Below, one piece after another: positions 1 to 7,783 of a DNA stretch of 48,318 nucleotides; position 1 is the stretch's first letter; each line of letters opens with the position of its first letter. The notes beneath the pieces were generated by a model that had not been told where the DNA came from, made no database searches, and worked only from the letters and a program-made list of their open reading frames with translations. The DNA is from a bacterium. GTDB taxonomy: Bacteria > 4484-113 > JAGGVC01. Made by a program: the position numbers and the translations under genes. The stretch lies in contig JAGGVC010000062.1 of NCBI GenBank assembly GCA_021158185.1, positions 1 through 48,318 on the forward strand. The letters are read 5' to 3'.

Positions 1-2
1 AA

Positions 3-62
3 ACACGCGCAAATATGCTCAAGAACATCATCGACGACTTCGATCCGGAGTTCCTGGAGTAA
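3..62 (+). CDS. 3' end of an unidentified gene (partial)
   Basis: An open frame enters from the left edge and stops at TAA 60-62, encoding a short acidic C-terminus that ends in DDFDPEFLE. It is followed 40 bases later by a strong terminator, as expected for the end of a transcription unit. Nineteen residues are too few to assign a family. Confidence 0.5.
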   Translation, partial: TRANMLKNIIDDFDPEFLE

Positions 63-102
63 CAATTCAGCGGCGGCAACGCTGCTTTGTTGCGTGAGTT
101 TT

Positions 103-147
103 CTAAACGCGACCCGGAGTTTCGGCTCCGGGTCGCGTTTAGCTTTT
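103..147 (+). terminator. Rho-independent terminator
   Basis: A perfect 17-bp inverted repeat (103-119 paired with 126-142) encloses a 6-base loop and is followed by CTTTT. It closes the unit whose last gene ends at 62 and insulates the downstream metallo-beta-lactamase gene. Confidence 0.85.
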
Positions 148-189
148 GGGGGCTCGATGGCTAGCGTGTAGCGTCGCAGCGCGTTTCCA

Positions 190-220
190 TTGCCTGCATT
201 CATATTGCAGGTGATATAAT
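190..220 (+). promoter_or_regulatory. Promoter with -10 six bases before the start codon
   Basis: TATAAT lies at 215-220 and a TTGCCT -35-like box at 190-195 (19-base spacer). The ATG of the next gene begins at 227, exactly 6 bases after the -10 box, so transcription would start at or within a base or two of the A of ATG. No Shine-Dalgarno sequence fits between them. This predicts a leaderless mRNA. Confidence 0.6.
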
Positions 221-226
221 TCGACG

Positions 227-988
227 ATGCCCGGCAAATGCAGGTTTTTATCAATTGCGTCTTCAAGCAGCGGCAACGCGCATGTGGTTGATTCGGATGG
301 CCGCCTGCTCCTAGTGGACTGTGGAATCTCGCCGAGGAAGCTCACATCGGGACTCCAGATGCTGGGCAGGCGATTGGAAGACGTGGATTATGTTCTCATC
401 ACGCATACCCACACCGATCATGTTGCAGGACTCTGGGGGCTTTTGAAGCGAACGACACCGGTTGTGTTCGGCCCGCCATCGCTCGAAGAGGATGTGGCAC
501 GCTACGGCGGAGAATTCGTTCCGCTCAAGAAAGGTGCGTACTCTCTGAACGGTTTCAGTATAAACGCATTCGAGCTTTCGCACGATTCTTTGCCTACATT
601 CGGTTTCAGAATCGAGATCGCAGACAGAGTGTTCGGTATCGCAACGGATCTCGGACTGTGGGACGATGATGTGCTCGATGCAATTGAAGGTTGCGACGCG
701 CTCCTTTGGGAAGCGAACCACGATGAGCAGCTTCTGGCCTGCGGAAGCTATCCTGCCAATCTGAAAAAGAGGATATCAGGGACTCGTGGACATCTGTCAA
801 ACAACCAGTCGGTAAGCGGAATCGGAAGCCTGAACAGCTTGCCCGGCAAGCTTCTCCTCGGCCATCTCAGCCGAAAGAACAACACGGTAGATCATGTCGG
901 AGATGCTTACGCGTCCGCTCACCTGGACAAGCATATGGATATAACTGTTATAGACCCGCATAGCTCAGGGCCGGTAATCGAGCTATAG
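227..988 (+). CDS. MBL-fold metallohydrolase, WalJ/YycJ-like
   Basis: The 253-aa protein has the metallo-beta-lactamase fold signature HTHTDH at residues 60-65, which binds two metal ions. Further likely metal or fold residues are SHD 118-120, TDLG 140-143 and NHD 164-166, and a GHLSN motif lies in the C-terminal third. The opening (a short beta strand, then SSSSGN) and the NHD...YP...GHLSN pattern are those of the YycJ/WalJ family, proposed single-stranded or 5'-acting DNA exonucleases; that activity is family knowledge, not shown here. Length is normal and no signal peptide is seen, so it should be cytoplasmic. The ATG at 227 matches the usual family N-terminus but has no ribosome binding site, and a TATAAT ends at 220. 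A membrane protein gene follows after 6 bases, probably co-transcribed. Confidence 0.85.
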   Translation: MPGKCRFLSIASSSSGNAHVVDSDGRLLLVDCGISPRKLTSGLQMLGRRLEDVDYVLITHTHTDHVAGLWGLLKRTTPVVFGPPSLEEDVARYGGEFVPLKKGAYSLNGFSINAFELSHDSLPTFGFRIEIADRVFGIATDLGLWDDDVLDAIEGCDALLWEANHDEQLLACGSYPANLKKRISGTRGHLSNNQSVSGIGSLNSLPGKLLLGHLSRKNNTVDHVGDAYASAHLDKHMDITVIDPHSSGPVIEL

Positions 989-994
989 GCGAGA

Positions 995-1969
995 ATGGCG
1001 TGCAATTCAAGTAGTAGCTGCGACGATGAAAAAATGAGCGCCCGCGTGCGAATCTGGCCGATTATCGCAACAGTTTCACTCCTTATTATATTGTGGGTTG
1101 TTTTTTCTCTCACCGCATTGCTCCTTAGCAGGCTGATTCCGGAAAAATCTGCCTTTCAGCCGGTATTTGCATTCGCAAGCCTGTTTTTCTTCGTCGGATT
1201 CGGGTCTCTCGCCACGGGTATTTTTGTTTTCTACGCCGCTAAAACCCCGCTTGCCATTTCACGTATGCGTCCGTATCTTCTTGCACTGTGTGTTGTTGTC
1301 TTTGCAGGGCTATATCTTTTCACCAGGTTTTCCGGCGGAACCGATAGCATCGTTGTCATACTTGCCACGGCCAATCTTCTCGTGTTTGCAAACCTGCTTG
1401 GGACGTGGATAGTCGCACCGCTCAGACGTCCGGCGGAACTCGTGATGGTGTGCGTAGTGATGTCGCTTGCGGATATCTACAGCGTAGCAGGCGGGCCTAC
1501 AAAGAAAATAGCGGAAGGTGTTTCGAAGTACTACGAGGGCGGGATGCAGGGGCCAGCACCGCTCAGCGATTTCCTGCTGGTCAAAATACCCGTTCCCGGG
1601 CAGAGCATTCCAGTGCCGGTGTTTGGTGTTGCGGACTGGATAATCATTGCGTTTTTAGCGGCGGCGGTCGCTCGGTTCGGTATCGACGACAACATTGCGG
1701 GAAAGAGCCTCACGCAGATGATCGACGCAGGGAAACCTGCAATTTATCTTCCGATCGCAGCCGTCGGGTTGTGCGTGGGAGTGGTAATCGCTGGCATGCT
1801 CAATATGTCCCTACCCGCGCTGCCGATAATCGCTGCAATTTTCCTCGCATATGTTCTGATTAAGTATCCTGCAGCGAGGAAACTCAGAAACTCCGATTGG
1901 ATCGTGATGCTCCTCTTCGCGGCGGCAATTACCGCTCTTTTTGCGGCGCGATGGTTCGGTTTGATCTGA
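995..1969 (+). CDS. Polytopic membrane protein of unknown function
   Basis: This 324-aa protein is mostly hydrophobic, with about eight to nine predicted membrane segments. After a short polar N-terminus the first helix spans roughly residues 20-45, and the last helix lies close to the C-terminus. A longer soluble stretch around residues 155-205 includes GGPTKKIAEGVSKYYEGG and could face the periplasm or cytoplasm. I do not recognise the family; no transporter or enzyme motif is evident. It starts 6 bases after the metallo-beta-lactamase gene, so the two probably share a transcript. ATG 995 has only weak purine-rich sequence upstream, and an in-frame ATG at 1034 is an alternative start. The function is left open. 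Confidence 0.7.
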   Translation: MACNSSSSCDDEKMSARVRIWPIIATVSLLIILWVVFSLTALLLSRLIPEKSAFQPVFAFASLFFFVGFGSLATGIFVFYAAKTPLAISRMRPYLLALCVVVFAGLYLFTRFSGGTDSIVVILATANLLVFANLLGTWIVAPLRRPAELVMVCVVMSLADIYSVAGGPTKKIAEGVSKYYEGGMQGPAPLSDFLLVKIPVPGQSIPVPVFGVADWIIIAFLAAAVARFGIDDNIAGKSLTQMIDAGKPAIYLPIAAVGLCVGVVIAGMLNMSLPALPIIAAIFLAYVLIKYPAARKLRNSDWIVMLLFAAAITALFAARWFGLI

Positions 1970-2083
1970 CGAAATATTTCAGAATCCGAATTATGGACGT
2001 ATCAAGTATGACTGAGTGGGTATCATGTACTTCGTGGAACATAAGCAGCAGTTTAATCGTCCTATTTCGAGGCTGCCCAAGGT

Positions 2084-2173
2084 GGAATTCGGTTGCCGTT
2101 TTGAACGAATTCCGCTATAGTTTAAAGTCTGTTCGTATGTTCACGATTGTCTGATGGTAAATGCGGGTAGAAT
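2084..2173 (+). promoter_or_regulatory. Promoter region of the pseudopilin operon with an inverted repeat
   Basis: TTGCCG at 2093-2098 and TATAGT at 2116-2121 are separated by exactly 17 bases. A perfect 8-bp inverted repeat, GGAATTCG at 2084-2091 and CGAATTCC at 2106-2113, brackets the -35 box and occupies the spacer. This is the geometry of a repressor operator or activator site. A second possible -10, TAGAAT, lies at 2168-2173 nearer the gene. The rest of the 1970-2202 intergenic stretch shows no gene. Confidence 0.5.
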
Positions 2174-2208
2174 GTAGCGTTATGTAGGAACGATGCACGG
2201 GGGTGCAG

Positions 2209-3711
2209 ATGGAACCGCGCGGAAAAGGTTTTACGCTTGTGGAGCTTCTGGTGGTGCTTACGATCATCGGCCTGCTTCTCGGCATAGCTCTCAAGGGGCT
2301 TGTCGGCAACAGGACGCAGAGGGAGCTGACGGGAGCTGTTGATACATTCGCAAGTGATATCAGGTGGGCGCGCTCGCAAGCGGCGAAGACGGGGAATATG
2401 GTCTACATAGCTTACAAGTATATGTATGACCAGAACCAGATTGAGCCGCCTTTTGGAATGCTCGTTGGTGACCGTGTCTGGGATAGCGGAGTTGCAATTC
2501 CTCCGGATAACCCCGGAATTAACCGTGCTTGCAAGGGGTATATCATCGTTGAGGCCCGGCCGCGTTTCCATCAGGGAACTCCGGATCCAACAACGAGGAA
2601 CATCGGTGCTCTTTCCAGCGAGTACCTGTTTTCGGAATGGGGCGCATTGGGTGCTACTGGTGTTCAGTATGCGACCCCTGCGGGAGGTCCTTATACATAT
2701 CGCGATTACCTCGGAGATTTATGGATGGCGGATGTCGGTCATCCTGGACAATACAAGCGACCGCTCGAACCGATTTATCCGATTGATGATGCGGCAACCA
2801 ACGCGCTCCTTGAGGCAAACGTTGTCGGGCGCGATGACAGCAATATAAACAGAGACTCCATTCCAGAGATTTTCTATCCTTTTTTGCTGTACGGAAACGA
2901 CAGTTCCGCAACGACATACCAGACAACGAGCGGATATTACGGTGATGATTACCAAACAGCGCTAAGGAATAACGACCTTGCTTTTTTCCGTGGAGCGTCT
3001 ACGCAGGCCTGCAAGGTTTTCGACGCAAGTTCGAGGGATGAGATACTTACGTACAACGTTGACTACGCCTCGGAGTTTATCGTGAATCCGGATGGATTCC
3101 AGATAGAGATGCAGGTGCACGACGCCGGTATAGATCATCCAAGGATGGAGGATCAAATCATCGATCATGTTGTGATTCTCAGGCGGGAATTCCCCGAGCA
3201 CGTATTTCTGATGAATCCACATCAATGCAAGTTCCAGGTTGAGTGGAACAGCGTATCGGGTGATGAAGTGTGGGAGGATTTCCAGTTCACTCAGTTTATA
3301 ACCGCGATTGATCCCCAGGGGCGCATCACTCAGCGTGAATGGACGTTCAGGCCGGAGTATTTTCCGCCTGATTCTCCTCAGAACAACTCTGATCTGGTTC
3401 ACGGTGCGGTGTTGATGCGCTCGGCGATCCCGATAATGCGAACGGTATATATGGTTACGGATGATGCGATTGAGTTTGTTGGTTCAAGTGCCGTTATCAG
3501 TCAGAATGCAGCAGCGAACTCTGAGGGCAACGGACGCGCATATACATTCTGGCCTCTCGTCGGCAAGTATTACATCGATGCGTATCCGCCCAATGATCGT
3601 CAGTTCCGGATTCCAGACTACGATCCGCGGCTCGATACTAACGATGCTCTGAGCGGATACGGCAGGTACATCTCCAGCTACGGATACCAGAGGAATTACT
3701 TGGTGCCATAG
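2209..3711 (+). CDS. GspH/FimT-like minor pseudopilin, enlarged
   Basis: The N-terminus has a prepilin peptidase site, RGKG|FTLVE, with Glu at mature position 5 and a long hydrophobic helix. Next comes the GspH/FimT-type segment, an alpha helix carrying DIRWARSQAAKTGN followed by a beta strand, at about residues 45-70. At about 500 aa it is roughly three times the usual GspH size; the extra C-terminal part is Tyr/Asp/Asn-rich and probably beta-structured. It should be a minor subunit of the pseudopilus, processed at the inner membrane. ATG 2209 was chosen because GGGGG lies 5 bases upstream; GTG 2203 is in frame and also possible. It is the first gene of the pseudopilin unit, and the next gene follows within 40 bases. 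Confidence 0.8.
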   Translation: MEPRGKGFTLVELLVVLTIIGLLLGIALKGLVGNRTQRELTGAVDTFASDIRWARSQAAKTGNMVYIAYKYMYDQNQIEPPFGMLVGDRVWDSGVAIPPDNPGINRACKGYIIVEARPRFHQGTPDPTTRNIGALSSEYLFSEWGALGATGVQYATPAGGPYTYRDYLGDLWMADVGHPGQYKRPLEPIYPIDDAATNALLEANVVGRDDSNINRDSIPEIFYPFLLYGNDSSATTYQTTSGYYGDDYQTALRNNDLAFFRGASTQACKVFDASSRDEILTYNVDYASEFIVNPDGFQIEMQVHDAGIDHPRMEDQIIDHVVILRREFPEHVFLMNPHQCKFQVEWNSVSGDEVWEDFQFTQFITAIDPQGRITQREWTFRPEYFPPDSPQNNSDLVHGAVLMRSAIPIMRTVYMVTDDAIEFVGSSAVISQNAAANSEGNGRAYTFWPLVGKYYIDAYPPNDRQFRIPDYDPRLDTNDALSGYGRYISSYGYQRNYLVP

Positions 3712-3749
3712 TCGACTGGATAAATATCCCTGCATTGAAAGGTTTTGCT

Positions 3750-4742
3750 ATGCAGAGTGGTTTCAAAAAATCAGGCGGTTTCTCGTTACTAGAGCTTCTG
3801 GTGGCGCTCACGATCCTCGTCATCGCTCTCTTGCCAATTGCATACTTTTACGGAAGGATGCTCGCAAATGTCGAGCAGGCAAGCATCAGGACGAGGGCGG
3901 TCGGGCTTGCCAACGAGCGCATCGCGGAGCTTGAGCAGATGCCGGTGGAGATGCTGAGGGCGAATAACTCGCCCCAGAAAGGCGATATCATCAATCCTTC
4001 CCTCAATATCACCGGCGCAGTGTGGGGCGAGACCGCGCCGCTCGATATGGAGGCGGATAACTTCTATTTCGATCCCGGACCGCCCTATAGAACCTACCAG
4101 TATTACTATGCACTTCCGGTCGAGTTCAACCCTTACAACCCGTTTACGCAGGGATGGAATAACACGCCAGGCGTCGATCATTACGATCCCGATTTGCCTG
4201 AATTCGAATACGAGCCGATAGGTTTTATGGCAAGGCTTGCTCGATCGACCGATATCGCCGAGACCGATCCCCGGTTGAATCCAGCGGTGGGCACGGCTCA
4301 GGCTGGATCGGGCGGGTATATACACAGAACGAGTGGGATAATGCACTTTCAGCGTACCGGCAGCGAGAGCCGCGAGGAGCTTTACGACATTTACGGCAGG
4401 CGGACCGTGATAATGGAAGTTGTGCCTGAGCCTGCCGACGACGACGGCGATTCGCTTCTCCCTGACGATCCGCTCGACGGCGGTGCGACGACCTACGATC
4501 CCTATCCTCTGCTGAGAGGCCCTGCGAACAAGTTTCAGGTTAGAAGCAAGGACGGCGCATACGGCTTCCAGGGCTGGGTGACGGTGTTCTGGCTGCCCGC
4601 GGATGCGCCTGAAAGATATGTCCCGCTTGAAGGGTTGAGCTATATCCAGGTGCCGTTTTTCATTTCGGCAACGAATGCTGATAGCACCCTTGCAGTTGGA
4701 GACAGCAAGGTTATCGTGACGAACAAGTTTGTAATCAGTTAG
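3750..4742 (+). CDS. GspI/PilV-like minor pseudopilin
   Basis: A type IV prepilin leader ends SGG|FSLLE (cleavage after residue 10, Glu5 present) and is followed by a hydrophobic helix. The continuation, with ANERIAELEQMP near residues 55-65, is characteristic of the PilV/GspI group. At about 330 aa it is larger than the usual 120-180 aa, the extra length being a globular C-terminal region rich in Pro, Tyr and Asp. ATG 3750 has GAAAGG 7 bases upstream and gives a normal short leader; TTG 3735 is in frame but less likely. It should join the GspH-, GspJ- and GspK-like proteins of this operon in the pseudopilus tip complex. Confidence 0.8.
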   Translation: MQSGFKKSGGFSLLELLVALTILVIALLPIAYFYGRMLANVEQASIRTRAVGLANERIAELEQMPVEMLRANNSPQKGDIINPSLNITGAVWGETAPLDMEADNFYFDPGPPYRTYQYYYALPVEFNPYNPFTQGWNNTPGVDHYDPDLPEFEYEPIGFMARLARSTDIAETDPRLNPAVGTAQAGSGGYIHRTSGIMHFQRTGSESREELYDIYGRRTVIMEVVPEPADDDGDSLLPDDPLDGGATTYDPYPLLRGPANKFQVRSKDGAYGFQGWVTVFWLPADAPERYVPLEGLSYIQVPFFISATNADSTLAVGDSKVIVTNKFVIS

Positions 4743-4770
4743 CCGGTCGGCCATGAAGGTGGTGGCGAGT

Positions 4771-5745
4771 ATGAAAAAGTTTGGCTTCACTCTTGTGGAG
4801 CTTCTGGTTGTGATGGTGATAATCCTAATCCTCGCCGGAATAGGACTCAAGCACCTTTCCGGGGCGAAAGAAAAAGCGAAAAACCTTCAGGTTTCAGCCG
4901 GGGTGCATGAAATCCACGTTGCGCTCGAGGCTTATGCGATTGACCACAACGGTTTCTATCCTGGAGTGAACTGGGAAGTGGACTCCACAGGCGTAATCCT
5001 CGATAACGCGCCGGGCGTTCTCGGCGGTGTTGAATCGGGTTCCGGCGAAAAGGATTTTCAGAACTGGGTGGGTAATCCGGTCGCATATCACGGTGATCAG
5101 ACTCCGCGTGTCCGATATATCGATGTTCTTCTTGCGAAAGGTTACCTTACGCAGTATCCGGCGAATCCGTTCATTACGGCGACAAGTTCAACGAAAAGCC
5201 AGATGACGAACCTGTTCTGGTATTCGGTGAACTACGACACAGGGCTGTTTTCCTTTAACGACGAGCTCTCGGTTGATTGGGACAGGCTTACAGATCGTGC
5301 GAGCGGCGAAACGATGAAGATCAACTGGGAGGACAAGGCACGCGGTCATTTCACCTATATTCCCCTTGGCCCCGTCAATAATCAGGGCTGGGATTTCGGT
5401 AACAACTGGGCGGGGCTTAATGATGCTGCCCGTTCGCATTACTACAAGTATTGCAGGAATTACATTTTGGTAGGTTGGGGCGCGAGCCGCAGGGACACAA
5501 GTCAGAGCGCCGCATTTTCATCGGAGTATTTCAACTCGAACCTAAATGGATTCGATATCGACAAGGATCTGACGATTGATATTTTTGAGAACAACCTTGT
5601 GAGCACCTGCAGGCCGGAGCAGGCGGACAGTGCGGGCGTTATTCCGACCAACTTCGGTGCAACAGTCGGAACTGCCCCGCAGCAGTTCGTTGATATAAAC
5701 GACGCCTTCGCCGGTGCGACTATTATGGTCCTTGGTAAGGAGTGA
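4771..5745 (+). CDS. GspG/PilA-like pseudopilin, paralogue 1
   Basis: The leader is very short, MKKFG|FTLVE, with Glu5 and a hydrophobic helix. The helical extension KEKAKNLQ...ALEAYAIDHNGFYPG carries the hallmark of GspG, where helix alpha1 leads to an N-G-x-Y-P turn. The mature protein has Lys rather than Pro at position 22, unlike the two following paralogues. About 324 aa is double the usual GspG length. ATG 4771 has GGTGG about 7 bases upstream; ATG 4753 is in frame but would add an unusual leader. It shares DHNGFYP and a later YPxNPF motif with the next two genes, so the three look like a tandem amplification. Confidence 0.8.
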   Translation: MKKFGFTLVELLVVMVIILILAGIGLKHLSGAKEKAKNLQVSAGVHEIHVALEAYAIDHNGFYPGVNWEVDSTGVILDNAPGVLGGVESGSGEKDFQNWVGNPVAYHGDQTPRVRYIDVLLAKGYLTQYPANPFITATSSTKSQMTNLFWYSVNYDTGLFSFNDELSVDWDRLTDRASGETMKINWEDKARGHFTYIPLGPVNNQGWDFGNNWAGLNDAARSHYYKYCRNYILVGWGASRRDTSQSAAFSSEYFNSNLNGFDIDKDLTIDIFENNLVSTCRPEQADSAGVIPTNFGATVGTAPQQFVDINDAFAGATIMVLGKE

Positions 5746-5762
5746 TTGGAGTTGATGATGGT

Positions 5763-6692
5763 ATGAAACTGAATAGAGGATTTACTTTGATCGAGCTGCT
5801 CGTGGTTATCGTGATCATTGGTATGCTTGTGGCAATTGCAATTCCCCAGTTTTCAAAGGTGAAGATTAAGGCAAAGGAACAGCAGGCGCTTTCCAGTTTT
5901 CTATCCGTCAACCAGGCGGTCGAACGGTTCGGTGTCGACCACAACGGCTTTTATCCTTACAGAATGCTCTTTTTCCGTAACCAGAACGAAATAGACCCAT
6001 ATGAAGTTTGCGAAGTGGCCGGATGGATGCCGATGGGATTTGTGGGCGGAGTCGATGTGATTACAACATCGGGCGAAATTAACCAGGATGCGTTCAAAAC
6101 GGTACAGCCGAGAATCGGCGGTGATCTTCCATTGCACTTCAATTCCTACTCCGACCCCCTCATCGCACTTGGCTATCTGTCGGGCGGTAAGTATCCGAGT
6201 AACCCATTCCTCAAAAGGCCGACGGGTATGATCAACTGGGCTTGGTCAAGCGAGATAGGAGTTCCCGCTACGAATGTTGCGGTTTCACCGGGCGACATCG
6301 TCTATACGTATTTCCCAGTATTAAGCGGTGATGAGTATCTGGAGCCGGAAGGGATAATCCGCGACAAGGTAGAGAGGTATCCGGTTGAAACTCCGAGCGG
6401 GCTGTTTATCGGGTGGTTTGGACTCGATCTTGTGGACAGCTATCAGATGTGGGTATACGGCAACCTTCCCGTTACCGCTGGGTGGTATACAGCATACGAC
6501 AACAGCGATTATCCGGGCCCGCCCAGGCGAGCGGTTGAGATTAAACGGGACTGGAACGGCAACGGCAGGACGGACCTTTTCGAAGCGGGCATTCTTGATT
6601 ATGCTTCGGGCGGGACGTCCGCCGATGCAAGGACTAAGAAAGAGAACTCCGGCGATCCGAACATCAATATCGGTGGCGCTGTAGAGTTCTAG
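5763..6692 (+). CDS. GspG/PilA-like pseudopilin, paralogue 2
   Basis: The leader MKLNRG|FTLIE has Glu5, and Pro22 (IAIPQF) breaks the helix as in classical pilins. The helix continues through KIKAKEQQALSSF to DHNGFYP. The rest, including YPSNPF around residue 150, is a large globular domain; total length is about 309 aa. Of the three tandem paralogues this has the most canonical N-terminal helix, so it is the best guess for the major shaft subunit (inference). ATG 5763 gives a standard leader with GGAG 11 bases upstream. GTG 5742, overlapping the previous stop, is in frame but lacks a properly spaced ribosome binding site. Confidence 0.8.
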   Translation: MKLNRGFTLIELLVVIVIIGMLVAIAIPQFSKVKIKAKEQQALSSFLSVNQAVERFGVDHNGFYPYRMLFFRNQNEIDPYEVCEVAGWMPMGFVGGVDVITTSGEINQDAFKTVQPRIGGDLPLHFNSYSDPLIALGYLSGGKYPSNPFLKRPTGMINWAWSSEIGVPATNVAVSPGDIVYTYFPVLSGDEYLEPEGIIRDKVERYPVETPSGLFIGWFGLDLVDSYQMWVYGNLPVTAGWYTAYDNSDYPGPPRRAVEIKRDWNGNGRTDLFEAGILDYASGGTSADARTKKENSGDPNINIGGAVEF

Positions 6693-6743
6693 AGAATTGG
6701 AGTGTGAAAAGCTTTGAAGCTTTCAATGACAGAGGGTGATCTC

Positions 6744-7766
6744 ATGACGAGAAAGTCAGGATTTACATTGGTAGAAATGCTTGTTGTGATTGGAATCATT
6801 GGGATTCTAATCGCTGTTATGGTCCCGCAGGTGGACCGGGTGAGAATCAAGGCGAAGGAATCGGCGACGATATCCCAAGCACAAGGGATCGAGCTTGCGA
6901 TCCAAAATTTCGCGGCCAACCATAACGGACTTTACCCCGGATCGGCGATCGACATTATGGCCCCGATACCGGAGCACGGCCTTGGCGATCCGGCCTTTGT
7001 TGCGGGCGGGAACAACTTGGTCGCTCCACCGAACTTACCTCAGCAGGGCGCGCCGGGCGTGCCCAGGTTTTCATCAGGTGTGCTCGGCGGTACGATCAAT
7101 CTTGGCGCGGTGAAAACCGTGCGCGATATAGGCAGTGCAGTCGGCCCGGACAATACACCGCGATGGTTCGACAGGCTCGTTCTCGATAATTCTCTCAGCT
7201 CATATCCGACGAATCAATTCAAGAAAGGTGCCGGCGCTGAAGTGCCCATGTACAACATCTTCCGTTACGAAGGTGAGTCAATCGATCCGCAGAGCTATTC
7301 AGTTTCCCTTACGAACTTCCGTCCGTATTTTCTCGTTTCGAATAACAATGCAGGAGTATTAACTCCCGGAAACGATCCCGGACGCGTCAGGTATTACGGA
7401 CGGGGCGGTGGAACTTTCACCGGTGCCGAATACAGTGATTTTGGACCGAATATTCTGGGGACCGATGATAATTACTTCGCGGAAGGCGATTTCGCATACG
7501 TGCCGATTATCAACAAGACCCCGTTCTCGCTCGGCGATGATCCGAATACTCCCGGGAACGATCGCTACAGGTGGAGTACGCTAGTTGACGGCTACATCTT
7601 CTTCGCGTACGGATCGAGCGAGAGGAAAGAAAGCCCTTATGCGGAGGAGCAGCAGAAGTTTTTTAGCGAAGGACTGCCCGGATTTGGCAACGCGGGTGTG
7701 GATACTCGTTACGAGGATGCAATCTACAACCTCTTTAACGGCGCGATCTATTACAGCCGCAAGTAA
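6744..7766 (+). CDS. GspG/PilA-like pseudopilin, paralogue 3
   Basis: The leader MTRKSG|FTLVE has Glu5, and Pro22 is present (VMVPQV). It is followed by RIKAKESATISQAQ and NHNGLYPG, the same pattern as the two preceding genes. The C-terminal region (to about 340 aa) is Gly/Asn/Tyr-rich and includes YPTNQF in place of YPxNPF. ATG 6744 has AGAGGG 7 bases upstream. ATG 6726 and TTG 6714 are in frame but give less typical leaders. It probably contributes to the pseudopilus shaft or gives it subunit variety. Confidence 0.8.
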   Translation: MTRKSGFTLVEMLVVIGIIGILIAVMVPQVDRVRIKAKESATISQAQGIELAIQNFAANHNGLYPGSAIDIMAPIPEHGLGDPAFVAGGNNLVAPPNLPQQGAPGVPRFSSGVLGGTINLGAVKTVRDIGSAVGPDNTPRWFDRLVLDNSLSSYPTNQFKKGAGAEVPMYNIFRYEGESIDPQSYSVSLTNFRPYFLVSNNNAGVLTPGNDPGRVRYYGRGGGTFTGAEYSDFGPNILGTDDNYFAEGDFAYVPIINKTPFSLGDDPNTPGNDRYRWSTLVDGYIFFAYGSSERKESPYAEEQQKFFSEGLPGFGNAGVDTRYEDAIYNLFNGAIYYSRK

Positions 7767-7783
7767 TGCGGAGAGTGATTCCA

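Noticed and set aside
3789-4850. A 353-residue minus-strand open frame antisense to the GspI-like gene
   Set aside because: It crosses the boundary of two plus-strand prepilin genes, has no motif and reads as a compositional shadow.
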